Part shown: positions 1 through 6,645 of the stretch, piece by piece | Position numbering within the stretch: position 1 is the first letter of the stretch | How the letters are laid out: each line of letters begins with the position of its first letter | Assembly: GCA_944390185.1 (NCBI GenBank) | Contig: CALXPA010000022.1 | Span: forward strand, 1-11,799 | Reading direction: 5' to 3' | DNA: 11,799 nt | Source: an uncultured Alphaproteobacteria bacterium | Lineage (GTDB): Bacteria > Pseudomonadota > Alphaproteobacteria > Rs-D84 | Notes under the pieces: model-generated | Seen by the model: only the letters and a program-made list of their open reading frames with translations | Database searches by the model: none | Told to the model about the DNA's origin: nothing | Made by a program: the position numbers and the translations under genes

Positions 1-111
1 GAAAATAACAGACTGGAAATTCTGCGCATCCAGCCGGCCGGTAAAAAACCGATGGATTGGCGCAGCTTTGTAAATGGCCTGCATGGGGCCCAGATTAATT
101 TTGGAAAATAG
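1..111 (+). CDS. fmt: Methionyl-tRNA formyltransferase, C-terminal fragment
   Basis: This is the last 36 codons of a gene that begins before the window and ends at TAG 109-111. The residues LEILRIQPAGKKPMDWRSF resemble the end of the C-terminal OB-like domain of Fmt, where a QP-x-GKKPM stretch is followed by F-x-x-G. Fmt formylates the amino group of Met-tRNA(fMet) with 10-formyltetrahydrofolate to give the initiator tRNA. The assignment is supported by context, since fmt is commonly followed by truA in alphaproteobacteria and truA lies 222 bases downstream here. No catalytic residues are visible because the N-terminal hydrolase-like domain is outside the window. The short fragment limits certainty. 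Confidence 0.75.
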   Translation, partial: ENNRLEILRIQPAGKKPMDWRSFVNGLHGAQINFGK

Positions 112-125
112 CGCGGGGAATTGGC

Positions 126-332
126 ATGCCAAATAACCAACAGACAGAAGAAATATTATTGCAAAAAAATTGCCAAAATTGCTGGCATCGGTGGAATTAT
201 CATGAATATATGGCCTGTGGCCACGCCAGTGTGTTGCGAATACTGTTGTTTGGACCGAAATTGGTTAAATACAATGATACGTGCAAATATTTTCGTTCGA
301 TTAGTGACCGTACAGGGCAAAAGACACGATAA
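126..332 (+). CDS. Small Cys-rich protein, possible zinc-binding, unknown function
   Basis: I do not recognise this 68-residue protein. It begins at an ATG preceded by GGGGAA (115-120) at five-base spacing, and its TAA directly abuts the truA ATG, so it fits a translationally coupled fmt-orf-truA operon. Visible features are a polar N-terminus rich in Asn and Gln, C16-x2-C19 followed by WHRW, then C31-G-H33, a hydrophobic stretch VLRILLFG (36-43), and C53-x2-F56. The spacing CxxC ... CxH ... CxxF resembles many short zinc-binding ORFs of unknown role, so a single zinc site is a reasonable inference. There is no signal peptide or clear membrane helix. An overlapping ORF in another frame (121-336, TTG start) also covers this stretch. 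I prefer this frame for its ATG, its ribosome site and the motif order. It could still be non-coding spacer. Confidence 0.55.
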   Translation: MPNNQQTEEILLQKNCQNCWHRWNYHEYMACGHASVLRILLFGPKLVKYNDTCKYFRSISDRTGQKTR

Positions 333-1076
333 ATGACGCGATATAAAATAACACTTGAATACGATGGAACAAATTTAATTGGCTGGCAGCAAAATCGCCA
401 GGGGCCGTCTGTACAGTCATTATTAATGGACGCGATTGAAAAATTCTGTGGCATCCGTCCTGATATTGTTGCCGCGGGGCGTACAGACGCGGGCGTCCAT
501 GCCATTGCGATGACGGCGCATTTTGATTTGTCGGATTGCCCAGACGCAAATACTGTTATGCGTGCGATGAATTTTTATTTGACAGGATTGCCAGTGTCTG
601 TGTTGGATTGCTGTATCGTGCCAGACGACTTTAACGCGCGCTTTTCATGTGTTGCGCGTCATTATAAATATGTCGTTTTGAATCGCGGTGCGGCGCCGGC
701 GCTGGACCAGAATCGCGTGTGGTGGGTGCCACGCAAATTGAATCTGCGGGCCATGCGTCGTGCGGCCAAAAAACTGGTTGGGCATCATGACTTTACCAGT
801 TTTCGTGCATCAGAATGCCAGGCAAAAAGTCCAAACAAGACGCTGGACGTATGCAAAATCGCGCGCCGTGGCGACAAAATATTTTTTGAATTTTCTGCGC
901 GATCATTCTTGCATCACCAGGTTCGAAATATGGTTGGTACATTGGTCGAAATTGGACTGGGCAAGCCATATGATATCGATGATATTTTTGCCGCGCATAA
1001 TCGCAGCGCGGCGGGGCCAACTGCACCGGCGTCGGGGTTGTATTTTATTCGGGCGGATTATGCCACGGACGATTAA
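333..1076 (+). CDS. truA: tRNA pseudouridine(38-40) synthase TruA
   Basis: TruA isomerises uridines 38, 39 and 40 in the anticodon stem of many tRNAs to pseudouridine. The 247-residue length is normal. The N-terminus (YKITLEYDGTNLIGWQQ) is the family opening, and the catalytic motif GRTDAGVHA carries the nucleophilic aspartate at residue 52. Later conserved pieces are RHYKYVV, the HHDFTSFRAS segment (about residues 151-160) and SFLHHQVRNMVGTLVEIG near the C-terminus. The ATG directly follows the TAA of the small upstream ORF and has no strong Shine-Dalgarno, so re-initiation or coupling is likely. Its 3' end overlaps the convergent comEC gene by 32 bases, and no terminator hairpin separates the two. 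Confidence 0.97.
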   Translation: MTRYKITLEYDGTNLIGWQQNRQGPSVQSLLMDAIEKFCGIRPDIVAAGRTDAGVHAIAMTAHFDLSDCPDANTVMRAMNFYLTGLPVSVLDCCIVPDDFNARFSCVARHYKYVVLNRGAAPALDQNRVWWVPRKLNLRAMRRAAKKLVGHHDFTSFRASECQAKSPNKTLDVCKIARRGDKIFFEFSARSFLHHQVRNMVGTLVEIGLGKPYDIDDIFAAHNRSAAGPTAPASGLYFIRADYATDD

Positions 1077-2985
1077 GGCGAATGTACTTTATCCTGTTCG
1101 GTTCATAGATTACAAAGCCACCGCGCAATATTTTATTGTTGCATTCTGGGGCATCGACATCAAAGTATGAAACGATATAATCAATCTCTTTATTTGCGCA
1201 CAGTGCGCCGATGTTCTGCATCAGTGGAACAAATTTTTGTATGTATGCCAGATTGAATCCTGGGGTATTAAATATCCACACACCATTGTCTGGGGCGCGG
1301 CGATGGTTCGGTGTATCGATGTCTGTGCCATTAATCTGTTTCCATGTGTCGAATGTAAAGTAGTGATTTGATGCACGTGATTTGTTAAATTCTATGGTTC
1401 CATCCGGACTGACGAACGCCACCAGTTCATGGTCGTTTGTCGCATAGAATATCGGGCGTGGTGTGAATGCAATGATTGCAACCCCAACTGATGCCAGCAC
1501 GACGCATAAAATATAGTTTACTTTCATTCGTATTGGTCGCACAAAGATTAAACATAACATTGCGACGATAATGAAACTTAGTGCGATGTTTGACACATGG
1601 GGCAGGGTTATCGTGGCCCCAGGCAATTCGGCAATGTACGTCGCCACCGATAAAGTTGTGTCATAGATACTTTCTGCGATATCCAGTGGCCATGTCCACC
1701 CAAAACCAGATGTGACAACGCCAACCATGACCAGTGGCATAATCGCCACAGAAAATATCGGCAACAGTACCAGATTCCCAATAATTCCATACAATGGCAA
1801 ACTGTAAAAGTGCGCGACAACAAACGGCGCGGTGAACAGTGTTGCAACCAGTGACGTCAAAATTGCGGTGTATGTTACTTTTATAATTTTATTACGTGGC
1901 ATACGCGGGCGCACATCATTCCATAACCAGACCAATCCAAATATTGCGGCAAAAGATAACTGAAACCCAGGCTGCATCACATAGTGCGGATTCATCAAAA
2001 AGATTACACAAAACGCCAGGCATACATTCCGCATAGATATTGCGTTACGACCGAATATAAATGCCGCGAATACCAGCGATGCCATCAAGAACGCGCGCAC
2101 TGTTGCCACGTCACATCCGGACAAGAATAAATAAAACAACAGGCCGCCCCATGCACAAATCAGCGCGGGAATCCGTGCAGGTATTCTGCGCGTAATTGGT
2201 GCAATTAATCGGAATATTGTATAAAACACGGCCAGCATCCATGCCGATACCAACGTGATATGAAATCCACTGATTGACCATACGTGCCCGACGCCGGTTG
2301 CGGTCCAGATGGGTGTGTCTGTCTGGGGCACCGCGTTTTTATACCCCAGAATTAATGTATCGACCAAGAAAGAATTTGCTGCTTGATGAATTTGATTGCG
2401 TAATGTGCTGATACTGTTGCCGTCACCTGGTTCAATAACAGTATACGAATTTATGTAACCTGTGGCGGTTAATCCATTAAAATATGACCATCGGGCATAA
2501 TCGAACGTGGCTGGTGCGTCGGCACCGCTGGGGCGAAACAGGCCGATTCTTGCGTCAATTACATCGCCGATGTTCGGCGGTACGATATTTGTCCCGCCAG
2601 ATACGCGAACAATTGCGTCGTCGTCGCCAGCGCCAATGTCGTCGGCATCTATGCGCAGATAAATTCTGGACTTATCAAATGTGTAATCAATATGCTCAAC
2701 GGTGCCGACGATGTCCAGTCCGTGCATATCCCGCGCAATTTGCGGGGTATTGATTATGTGTGTAAATGTTGCCGCCCAACAAAATCCAAATATAAACAGT
2801 GCCACTGCGCGGACCAGTGCGGGTGATTTAAGCACTGCGATGATTGCGCACACAACTGCGCCACATATGCACAGGCATGTATTCGGCTCATATGGAAAAT
2901 TGAAATACAGCGCCCCACCAAATGCCATCAAGAATGGCACCCACAGAAATGCGTTAACAGATTGATTTTGCAATAAATCACGCAT
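1045..2985 (-). CDS. comEC: ComEC/Rec2-family DNA uptake membrane protein without beta-lactamase domain
   Basis: ComEC forms the inner-membrane channel that admits single-stranded DNA during natural transformation. This 646-residue protein has N-terminal membrane segments (about 13-75), a soluble OB-like DUF4131 region (about 80-185, ending FDYARWSYFNGLTATGY), and the polytopic Competence domain with the signature GVGHVWSISGFH at 231-242 and GCDVATVRAFLMAS further on. The remaining C-terminal part (about 520-646) is soluble. It shows no HxHxDH metal motif and ends in LNRPWHNPPE, so the metallo-beta-lactamase nuclease domain of Gram-positive ComEC is missing, as I recall for alphaproteobacterial versions. 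The start ATG has no Shine-Dalgarno but sits seven bases after a TATAAT box, which suggests a leaderless mRNA. Cysteines are frequent in the N-terminal helices. The gene stands alone, with no other competence gene in view, and its 3' end overlaps truA. Confidence 0.9.
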   Translation of the reverse strand: MRDLLQNQSVNAFLWVPFLMAFGGALYFNFPYEPNTCLCICGAVVCAIIAVLKSPALVRAVALFIFGFCWAATFTHIINTPQIARDMHGLDIVGTVEHIDYTFDKSRIYLRIDADDIGAGDDDAIVRVSGGTNIVPPNIGDVIDARIGLFRPSGADAPATFDYARWSYFNGLTATGYINSYTVIEPGDGNSISTLRNQIHQAANSFLVDTLILGYKNAVPQTDTPIWTATGVGHVWSISGFHITLVSAWMLAVFYTIFRLIAPITRRIPARIPALICAWGGLLFYLFLSGCDVATVRAFLMASLVFAAFIFGRNAISMRNVCLAFCVIFLMNPHYVMQPGFQLSFAAIFGLVWLWNDVRPRMPRNKIIKVTYTAILTSLVATLFTAPFVVAHFYSLPLYGIIGNLVLLPIFSVAIMPLVMVGVVTSGFGWTWPLDIAESIYDTTLSVATYIAELPGATITLPHVSNIALSFIIVAMLCLIFVRPIRMKVNYILCVVLASVGVAIIAFTPRPIFYATNDHELVAFVSPDGTIEFNKSRASNHYFTFDTWKQINGTDIDTPNHRRAPDNGVWIFNTPGFNLAYIQKFVPLMQNIGALCANKEIDYIVSYFDVDAPECNNKILRGGFVIYEPNRIKYIRLNRPWHNPPE

Positions 2986-2991
2986 GCAGAA

Positions 2992-3020
2992 ATTATAAGA
3001 ATTTATTCTGTATCATCCAA
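2992..3020 (-). promoter_or_regulatory. Predicted comEC promoter, leaderless
   Basis: On the minus strand, TTGGAT (3020-3015) is followed after 17 bases by a perfect TATAAT (2997-2992). A start seven bases beyond the -10 box falls on base 2985, the A of the comEC ATG. The intervening bases (TTCTGC) contain no Shine-Dalgarno. The -10 box and spacing are good, but the -35 box matches only three of six consensus positions. The start point is inferred. Confidence 0.6.
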
Positions 3021-3040
3021 TGAATTTTTTAATATGCATG

Positions 3041-3072
3041 CAAAATAAAAAATCCCGCACATGCGGGATTTT
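3041..3072 (-). terminator. Rho-independent terminator of gapR
   Basis: Directly after the gapR stop codon, AAAATCCCGC (read on the minus strand) pairs with GCGGGATTTT around a four-base ATGT loop (stem arms 3063-3072 and 3049-3058). It is followed by a run of six T (3052-3047) and further T-rich sequence. It separates gapR transcription from comEC. The A run on the other side means it could also work weakly on the plus strand, although no plus-strand gene ends there. Confidence 0.88.
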
Positions 3073-3321
3073 CTACAGTCCCAATGCCGTACGATACATT
3101 TGGGTCAGTTCGTCCGCCTCGTCCAGTTCATCTGGATCCATTTTGCGCAGACGAATCATTTGGCGGATGTATTTAGGGTCATATCCTGCAGATTTAGCCT
3201 CGCTATAAATCTCTTTGATATCGGCGGCGATTGCGGCCGCGTCTTCGTTCAGTTTTTCGATACGTTCAATAATACTGACCAGTTGTTGGTTGTCAATTGC
3301 ACCGTGGTTTGCGTTTTTCAT
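3073..3321 (-). CDS. gapR: GapR/DUF2312 DNA-binding protein
   Basis: GapR is a small alphaproteobacterial nucleoid-associated protein that binds AT-rich and overtwisted DNA and supports replication and segregation, as known from Caulobacter. The 82 residues match the family closely: a helical stretch LVSIIERIEKLNEDAAAIAADIKEIYSEAK (about 14-44), then GYDPKYIRQMIRLRKMDP and a closing helix ending YRTALGL. The long N-terminal helix is the expected dimerisation region, and the basic IRLRK segment lies in the DNA-contact region. The ATG is preceded by AAGGAGA (3336-3330) at about eight-base spacing, the best Shine-Dalgarno in the window. It has its own promoter and terminator, so it is a single-gene transcript divergent from pyk. 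Confidence 0.95.
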   Translation of the reverse strand: MKNANHGAIDNQQLVSIIERIEKLNEDAAAIAADIKEIYSEAKSAGYDPKYIRQMIRLRKMDPDELDEADELTQMYRTALGL

Positions 3322-3334
3322 GGGTGATTTCTCC

Positions 3335-3363
3335 TTGTCTTTTTGTCAGTGGTATGATATACC
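3335..3363 (+). promoter_or_regulatory. Possible pyk promoter overlapping the gapR promoter
   Basis: TTGTCT (3335-3340) and TATACC (3358-3363) are 17 bases apart and point towards pyk. Each box matches four of six consensus bases, so this is moderate evidence only. A second weak -10 candidate is TAAAAT at 3395-3400, but it lacks a fitting -35 box. If correct, the -10 box shares the 3351-3363 palindrome with the oppositely oriented gapR -10 box. Confidence 0.35.
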
Positions 3364-3381
3364 ATAAAGCGCAAAAATCAA
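3354..3381 (-). promoter_or_regulatory. Predicted gapR promoter
   Basis: On the minus strand, TTGATT (3381-3376) and TATCAT (3359-3354) are separated by 16 bases. A start near 3347 would give a leader of about 25 bases carrying the AAGGAGA ribosome site. The -10 box lies inside the inverted repeat GGTAT-GAT-ATACC (3351-3363), a possible operator. Confidence 0.6.
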
Positions 3382-3414
3382 GAAAAACAGAAAGTAAAAT
3401 AAAGCAGGTTGATT

Positions 3415-4785
3415 ATGAACAGATTTACAAAAATAACGGCGTCTATTGGCCCAAAGTGCGAAGATGAAAAAACATTGCGTCAAATGATTACGGCGGGCGT
3501 TAATATGTGCCGATTGAATTTCAGCCATGATACAGGTGACATCCAGGGTAAAAAAATCGACATGATACGCCAGATTTCTGATGAATTGCATACCCCTGTG
3601 GCGGTGTTGATTGACCTACAGGGGCCCAAGCATCGAATTGGTAACTTTGCAACCGAAGAAAAATATCCATTAACTGTCGGTCAAAAATTCACGTTTGATT
3701 CAGATCCCACGCCTGGGGATGAAACGCGTGTCCAGTTACCTGATGCCGACGTGATAAGATCTTTGCATGTTGGCGACAGAATTTTACTGAATGACGGCAA
3801 GATTGAAATGACCGTGGACAGTGTTGCCCCAGATCGTGTGGTTGCCACTGTTGTGCGTGGTGACGAAATTTGGTCGCGTCGTGGATTTAATCTGCCGGAT
3901 ACGGAAATCGCAACAAATGCCCTGACGGCCAAAGACCGGGACGATTTAGAATACGCGATAACAAAAAATCCTGATTGGGTTGCCATATCTTTTGTCCAGC
4001 GTCCCGAAGATATCGCCGATGTTCGTGACTTTATTACGGCGCGCACATCGCATCCGATAAAGATTATCGCGAAAATCGAACGACCAAACGCGGTGGCACG
4101 TATCGCAGAAATTGCCGCGGCCGCCGATGGAATAATGATTGCACGCGGCGACCTGGCGGTAGAGGTTCCCTTTGAACAGGTTCCTGCGATATCGCGTCAC
4201 ATCATTCGTGAATGCAGAAAGCTGAACAAGCCTGTGATTATGGCAACACAAATGTTGGGGACAATGGTGAACAGCGAATTCCCCACGCGCGCAGAAATCA
4301 CAGACGTGGCGAACGCTGCGTATTTGCGCACAGATTCAACCATGACGTCCGAAGAAACAACAATCGGTATAAATCCAGTAAATGTTATTGAAACGATGAA
4401 TCGAATCTTGTCATATGCGGACGGCGATGCGATTGCAAACCCGTACGATTGGTCACGCGTTGAAAACGTGCCTGAAAATGATTGGTCGCGCAGTGTGGCG
4501 TCTATGGCGTATTTAAATCGGGCGGCGGCGATTGTGGTCTTTGCACGTGATACGGAAATTGCAACACAAATATCTTGTCGCAAGCCTGATATTCCAATCG
4601 TTGCGGTATGCAGTGAAAATTTTGTTGCCAATCAATTGTGTCTGTCGCGCGGGGTATTCCCGTTGTACGACACAGACCTGTTTGCCAAACGTGATGCATT
4701 TAATGCGGCGCATCGCTTTGGTGTCACAGATGGCAAGATTGTTATTGTTGATGGTGACAAAATCAGTCTGCGCACATTGGATTAA
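3415..4785 (+). CDS. pyk: Pyruvate kinase, K+-independent type
   Basis: Pyruvate kinase transfers phosphate from phosphoenolpyruvate to ADP, the final ATP-yielding step of glycolysis. From the ATG at 3415 the protein has 456 residues. It shows TKITASIGPK at the N-terminus, NFSHDT, the DLQGPKHRI segment (67-75), IIAKIER with catalytic Lys220, and GIMIARGDLAVEVP, KPVIMATQML and PTRAEITDVANA in order, followed by a C-terminal regulatory-type domain. The residues at 68, 69, 72 and 75 (Leu, Gln, Lys, Ile) are the combination known from K+-independent pyruvate kinases, where Lys replaces the K+-linked Glu. An in-frame TTG at 3409 would add two residues, but ATG 3415 has AGG at six-base spacing. The gene is monocistronic and ends at a strong terminator. 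Confidence 0.97.
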   Translation: MNRFTKITASIGPKCEDEKTLRQMITAGVNMCRLNFSHDTGDIQGKKIDMIRQISDELHTPVAVLIDLQGPKHRIGNFATEEKYPLTVGQKFTFDSDPTPGDETRVQLPDADVIRSLHVGDRILLNDGKIEMTVDSVAPDRVVATVVRGDEIWSRRGFNLPDTEIATNALTAKDRDDLEYAITKNPDWVAISFVQRPEDIADVRDFITARTSHPIKIIAKIERPNAVARIAEIAAAADGIMIARGDLAVEVPFEQVPAISRHIIRECRKLNKPVIMATQMLGTMVNSEFPTRAEITDVANAAYLRTDSTMTSEETTIGINPVNVIETMNRILSYADGDAIANPYDWSRVENVPENDWSRSVASMAYLNRAAAIVVFARDTEIATQISCRKPDIPIVAVCSENFVANQLCLSRGVFPLYDTDLFAKRDAFNAAHRFGVTDGKIVIVDGDKISLRTLD

Positions 4786-4807
4786 ATTGCGTGCCTCAAA
4801 GAATATT

Positions 4808-4845
4808 GGTGGCGGAAAATCTGTTGACCGCCACCTGTTTTTTTT
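4808..4845 (+). terminator. Rho-independent terminator of pyk
   Basis: GGTGGCGG (4808-4815) pairs perfectly with CCGCCACC (4828-4835) across a 12-base loop and is followed by eight T (4838-4845). The loop and 3' arm also contain the TTGACC that I read as the -35 box of the next gene. Confidence 0.9.
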
Positions 4846-4853
4846 ACTAAAAT
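4824..4853 (+). promoter_or_regulatory. Predicted dac promoter inside the pyk terminator, leaderless
   Basis: TTGACC (4824-4829) and TAAAAT (4848-4853) each match five of six consensus bases and are 18 bases apart. Initiation six to eight bases beyond the -10 box would fall at about 4859-4861, only three to five bases before the ATG at 4864. This leaves no room for a useful Shine-Dalgarno. The -35 box lies in the loop and 3' arm of the pyk terminator. Confidence 0.65.
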
Positions 4854-4863
4854 TATCACCAGG

Positions 4864-6027
4864 ATGAAAGGATTTTGTGCCATTTTTTTTGGGGCGATAT
4901 TATGTATGTCGGCGGCGTTTGGTGCGGACTATCGCGCGGCATTGGTGGCGGATATGGATACTGGGCGCGTGCTGTACCAGGAAAACGCCAATGACGCAAA
5001 TTATCCGGCATCATTGACCAAGATAATGACACTGTATCTGACATTTGATGCGTTGGCGCATGGGCGATTGCATCTGGACGATTATCTGATTGTGTCCCAG
5101 TCTGCGGCATCGGCATCGCCGGTGAAATTGGGCCTGGCCGCGGGCAGCAAGATAAAGGTCGAAGATGCGATAAAGGCATTGACTGTGTTAAGTGCGAATG
5201 ACGTTGCCCGTGTTTTGGCAGAAAATTTAAAAGGCGGGATGGAGGGATCATTTGCCACCCTGATGACGCGTGTCGCAAACGAAATCGGGTTGTCGGGAAC
5301 GAATTTTGAAAATTCGTCTGGGTTGCCGGACGATGATCATCTGTCGACGGCGCGCGATATTGCATTACTGTCAATGGCCGTGTACCAGCATTTTCCCCAG
5401 TATTGGAAATATTTTGGTATCAAAACATGGACATATAACGGCAAGACGTATACCAACGGAAATCGTTTGTTGGGTACGTATCCGGGCTGTGACGGCATGA
5501 AGACTGGGTACACAAACAAGTCACGATATTCGCTGGTGGCGACGGCGGCGCGCGATGGTCATCATTTGATTGCGGTTGTATTGGGCGCCGAAAGCAAGGA
5601 TATTCGTGCCAGTGTCGCGACAAAAATGTTAAACAAGGGTTTTGATACACTGAAAAACGGTTCTGCGCCGGTGGTGGTAAACACATACGTTGCGCCGGTT
5701 ACTGCGACGTCTGGTGCGTCGGCGCAAACATTTGCATCGGCGTACAATGCGGCACGTACGTCGGCGACATCTGGGTACAGTCCTGGGGCAGATGTATCAA
5801 ACAACGCGCCTGGTAACGCAGGTGTACAATTTGGGGCATTTTCATCGCGCGCCGCTGCCCAGGCCCAGGTTAATAATGTAAAAAATCAACTGGGGGTCAG
5901 TGCAGTTATCGAAACGGCGCCAAACGGTATGTTCCGCGTGCGTGCCAATAATTTATCAGAATCTGCGGCACAAAATATACGGTCGCGTGCGGGCGCGGCG
6001 GGCATAGACAGTTATGTATTTCATTAA
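4864..6027 (+). CDS. D-alanyl-D-alanine carboxypeptidase (PBP5-like) with SPOR domain
   Basis: This penicillin-binding protein of the S11 family trims the terminal D-Ala from peptidoglycan stem peptides in the periplasm. The 387 residues begin with a signal peptide (hydrophobic 4-19, likely cleavage after AAFGA). The catalytic motifs are all present: SLTK (Ser50, Lys53), SAN (110-112) and KTG (213-215, in GCDGMKTGYT). A low-complexity Ala/Ser/Thr-rich linker (about 270-315) leads to a C-terminal SPOR domain (about 318-387, VQFGAFSSRAAAQAQVNNVKN...), which binds denuded glycan at division sites. This suggests septal localisation, and dac-SPOR fusions are familiar in alphaproteobacteria. No PBP5 membrane-anchor helix is seen at the C-terminus. 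The start is set by the signal peptide, because the only AGG directly touches the ATG. recR follows 18 bases later. Confidence 0.94.
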   Translation: MKGFCAIFFGAILCMSAAFGADYRAALVADMDTGRVLYQENANDANYPASLTKIMTLYLTFDALAHGRLHLDDYLIVSQSAASASPVKLGLAAGSKIKVEDAIKALTVLSANDVARVLAENLKGGMEGSFATLMTRVANEIGLSGTNFENSSGLPDDDHLSTARDIALLSMAVYQHFPQYWKYFGIKTWTYNGKTYTNGNRLLGTYPGCDGMKTGYTNKSRYSLVATAARDGHHLIAVVLGAESKDIRASVATKMLNKGFDTLKNGSAPVVVNTYVAPVTATSGASAQTFASAYNAARTSATSGYSPGADVSNNAPGNAGVQFGAFSSRAAAQAQVNNVKNQLGVSAVIETAPNGMFRVRANNLSESAAQNIRSRAGAAGIDSYVFH

Positions 6028-6045
6028 ACAGGTATTTGACAAGAT

Positions 6046-6645
6046 ATGAATCCGAAAATAGAAAAATTGATTAAACAGTTTGCGCGTCTGCCGCGGTTGG
6101 GGACGCGTGCCGCCCAGCGTATTGTCTTGGCATTATTACAGGATAAAACCGGGCGTGCAGAAAACTTGGCGAATGTGTTGATGGATGTGGCCCAGACTGT
6201 ACGGCCGTGTCCGATATGTGGCGTGTTAACAGATGCAGATGCGCCGTCGTGCGAATTTTGTCGTGATGCCGCGCGTGCCAATGGCCAGTTATGTATTGTG
6301 CGTGATTTATCAGATGTTTGGACGTTGGAAAAATCGGCGGTATTTCATGGGCGCTATCATATACTGGGTGGGTTGCTGTCTGGGGTTGCAGGCACGATGC
6401 CGGACGATTTGAATATTGCCAATCTGGCAGATCGCATCAGAACTGAAATGATTAGCGAGGTTATTTTTGCACTGCCCAATACGGTCGAAGGCAAAACGAC
6501 CCAGCATTATGTTATGTCTGTGATTGGTCCGGACGCCACGCCACGTTTTTCTGAATTGGCATCTGGCGTACCGTTGGGCGGGGATTTAGATTATCTGGAT
6601 GATGGGACATTGTCATTGGCATTTGGGGGGCGCAAGGAATTATGA
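6046..6645 (+). CDS. recR: Recombination mediator RecR
   Basis: RecR works with RecO (and RecF) to load RecA on SSB-coated gaps. The 199-residue length is typical. Residues 9-30 form the helix-hairpin-helix region (KQFARLPRLGTRAAQRIV), a Cys4 zinc site lies at C55, C58, C69 and C72, and a Toprim domain follows, with RYHILGGLLSG and NTVEGKTTQHYV. The Toprim segment reads CIVRDLSDVW, with Arg86 where most RecR proteins have Glu (CVVE), and the usual LDG after the LS motif reads VAG. The Glu of TVEG is kept. It follows the carboxypeptidase gene by 18 bases with a poor ribosome site and overlaps rsmA by four bases (ATGA), so the three probably share a transcript. recR is here away from dnaX, its common neighbour. 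Confidence 0.95.
   Translation: MNPKIEKLIKQFARLPRLGTRAAQRIVLALLQDKTGRAENLANVLMDVAQTVRPCPICGVLTDADAPSCEFCRDAARANGQLCIVRDLSDVWTLEKSAVFHGRYHILGGLLSGVAGTMPDDLNIANLADRIRTEMISEVIFALPNTVEGKTTQHYVMSVIGPDATPRFSELASGVPLGGDLDYLDDGTLSLAFGGRKEL

Noticed and set aside
121..336. A 71-codon ORF starting at TTG between fmt and truA
   Set aside because: It overlaps the ORF at 126-332 in another frame, needs a TTG start, and lacks the ordered Cys/His pattern. I kept the ATG-initiated frame.
3061..3327. An 88-codon ORF antisense to gapR
   Set aside because: It is a shadow frame. GapR matches its family along its full length, and the antisense frame has no ribosome site.
4336..4400. Altered pyruvate kinase motif TDSTMTSEETT instead of the usual DAVMLSGET
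   Set aside because: SEET-type variants appear tolerated in proteobacterial enzymes, the catalytic residues are intact, and I see no reason to call it defective.
4856..5374. A 172-codon minus-strand ORF within the carboxypeptidase gene
   Set aside because: It is rich in Pro, His and Ser as expected for an antisense shadow. The plus frame has all catalytic motifs.
6037..6042. TTGACA just before recR as a -35 box
   Set aside because: No -10 box lies 15-19 bases downstream, and the start would fall inside recR.
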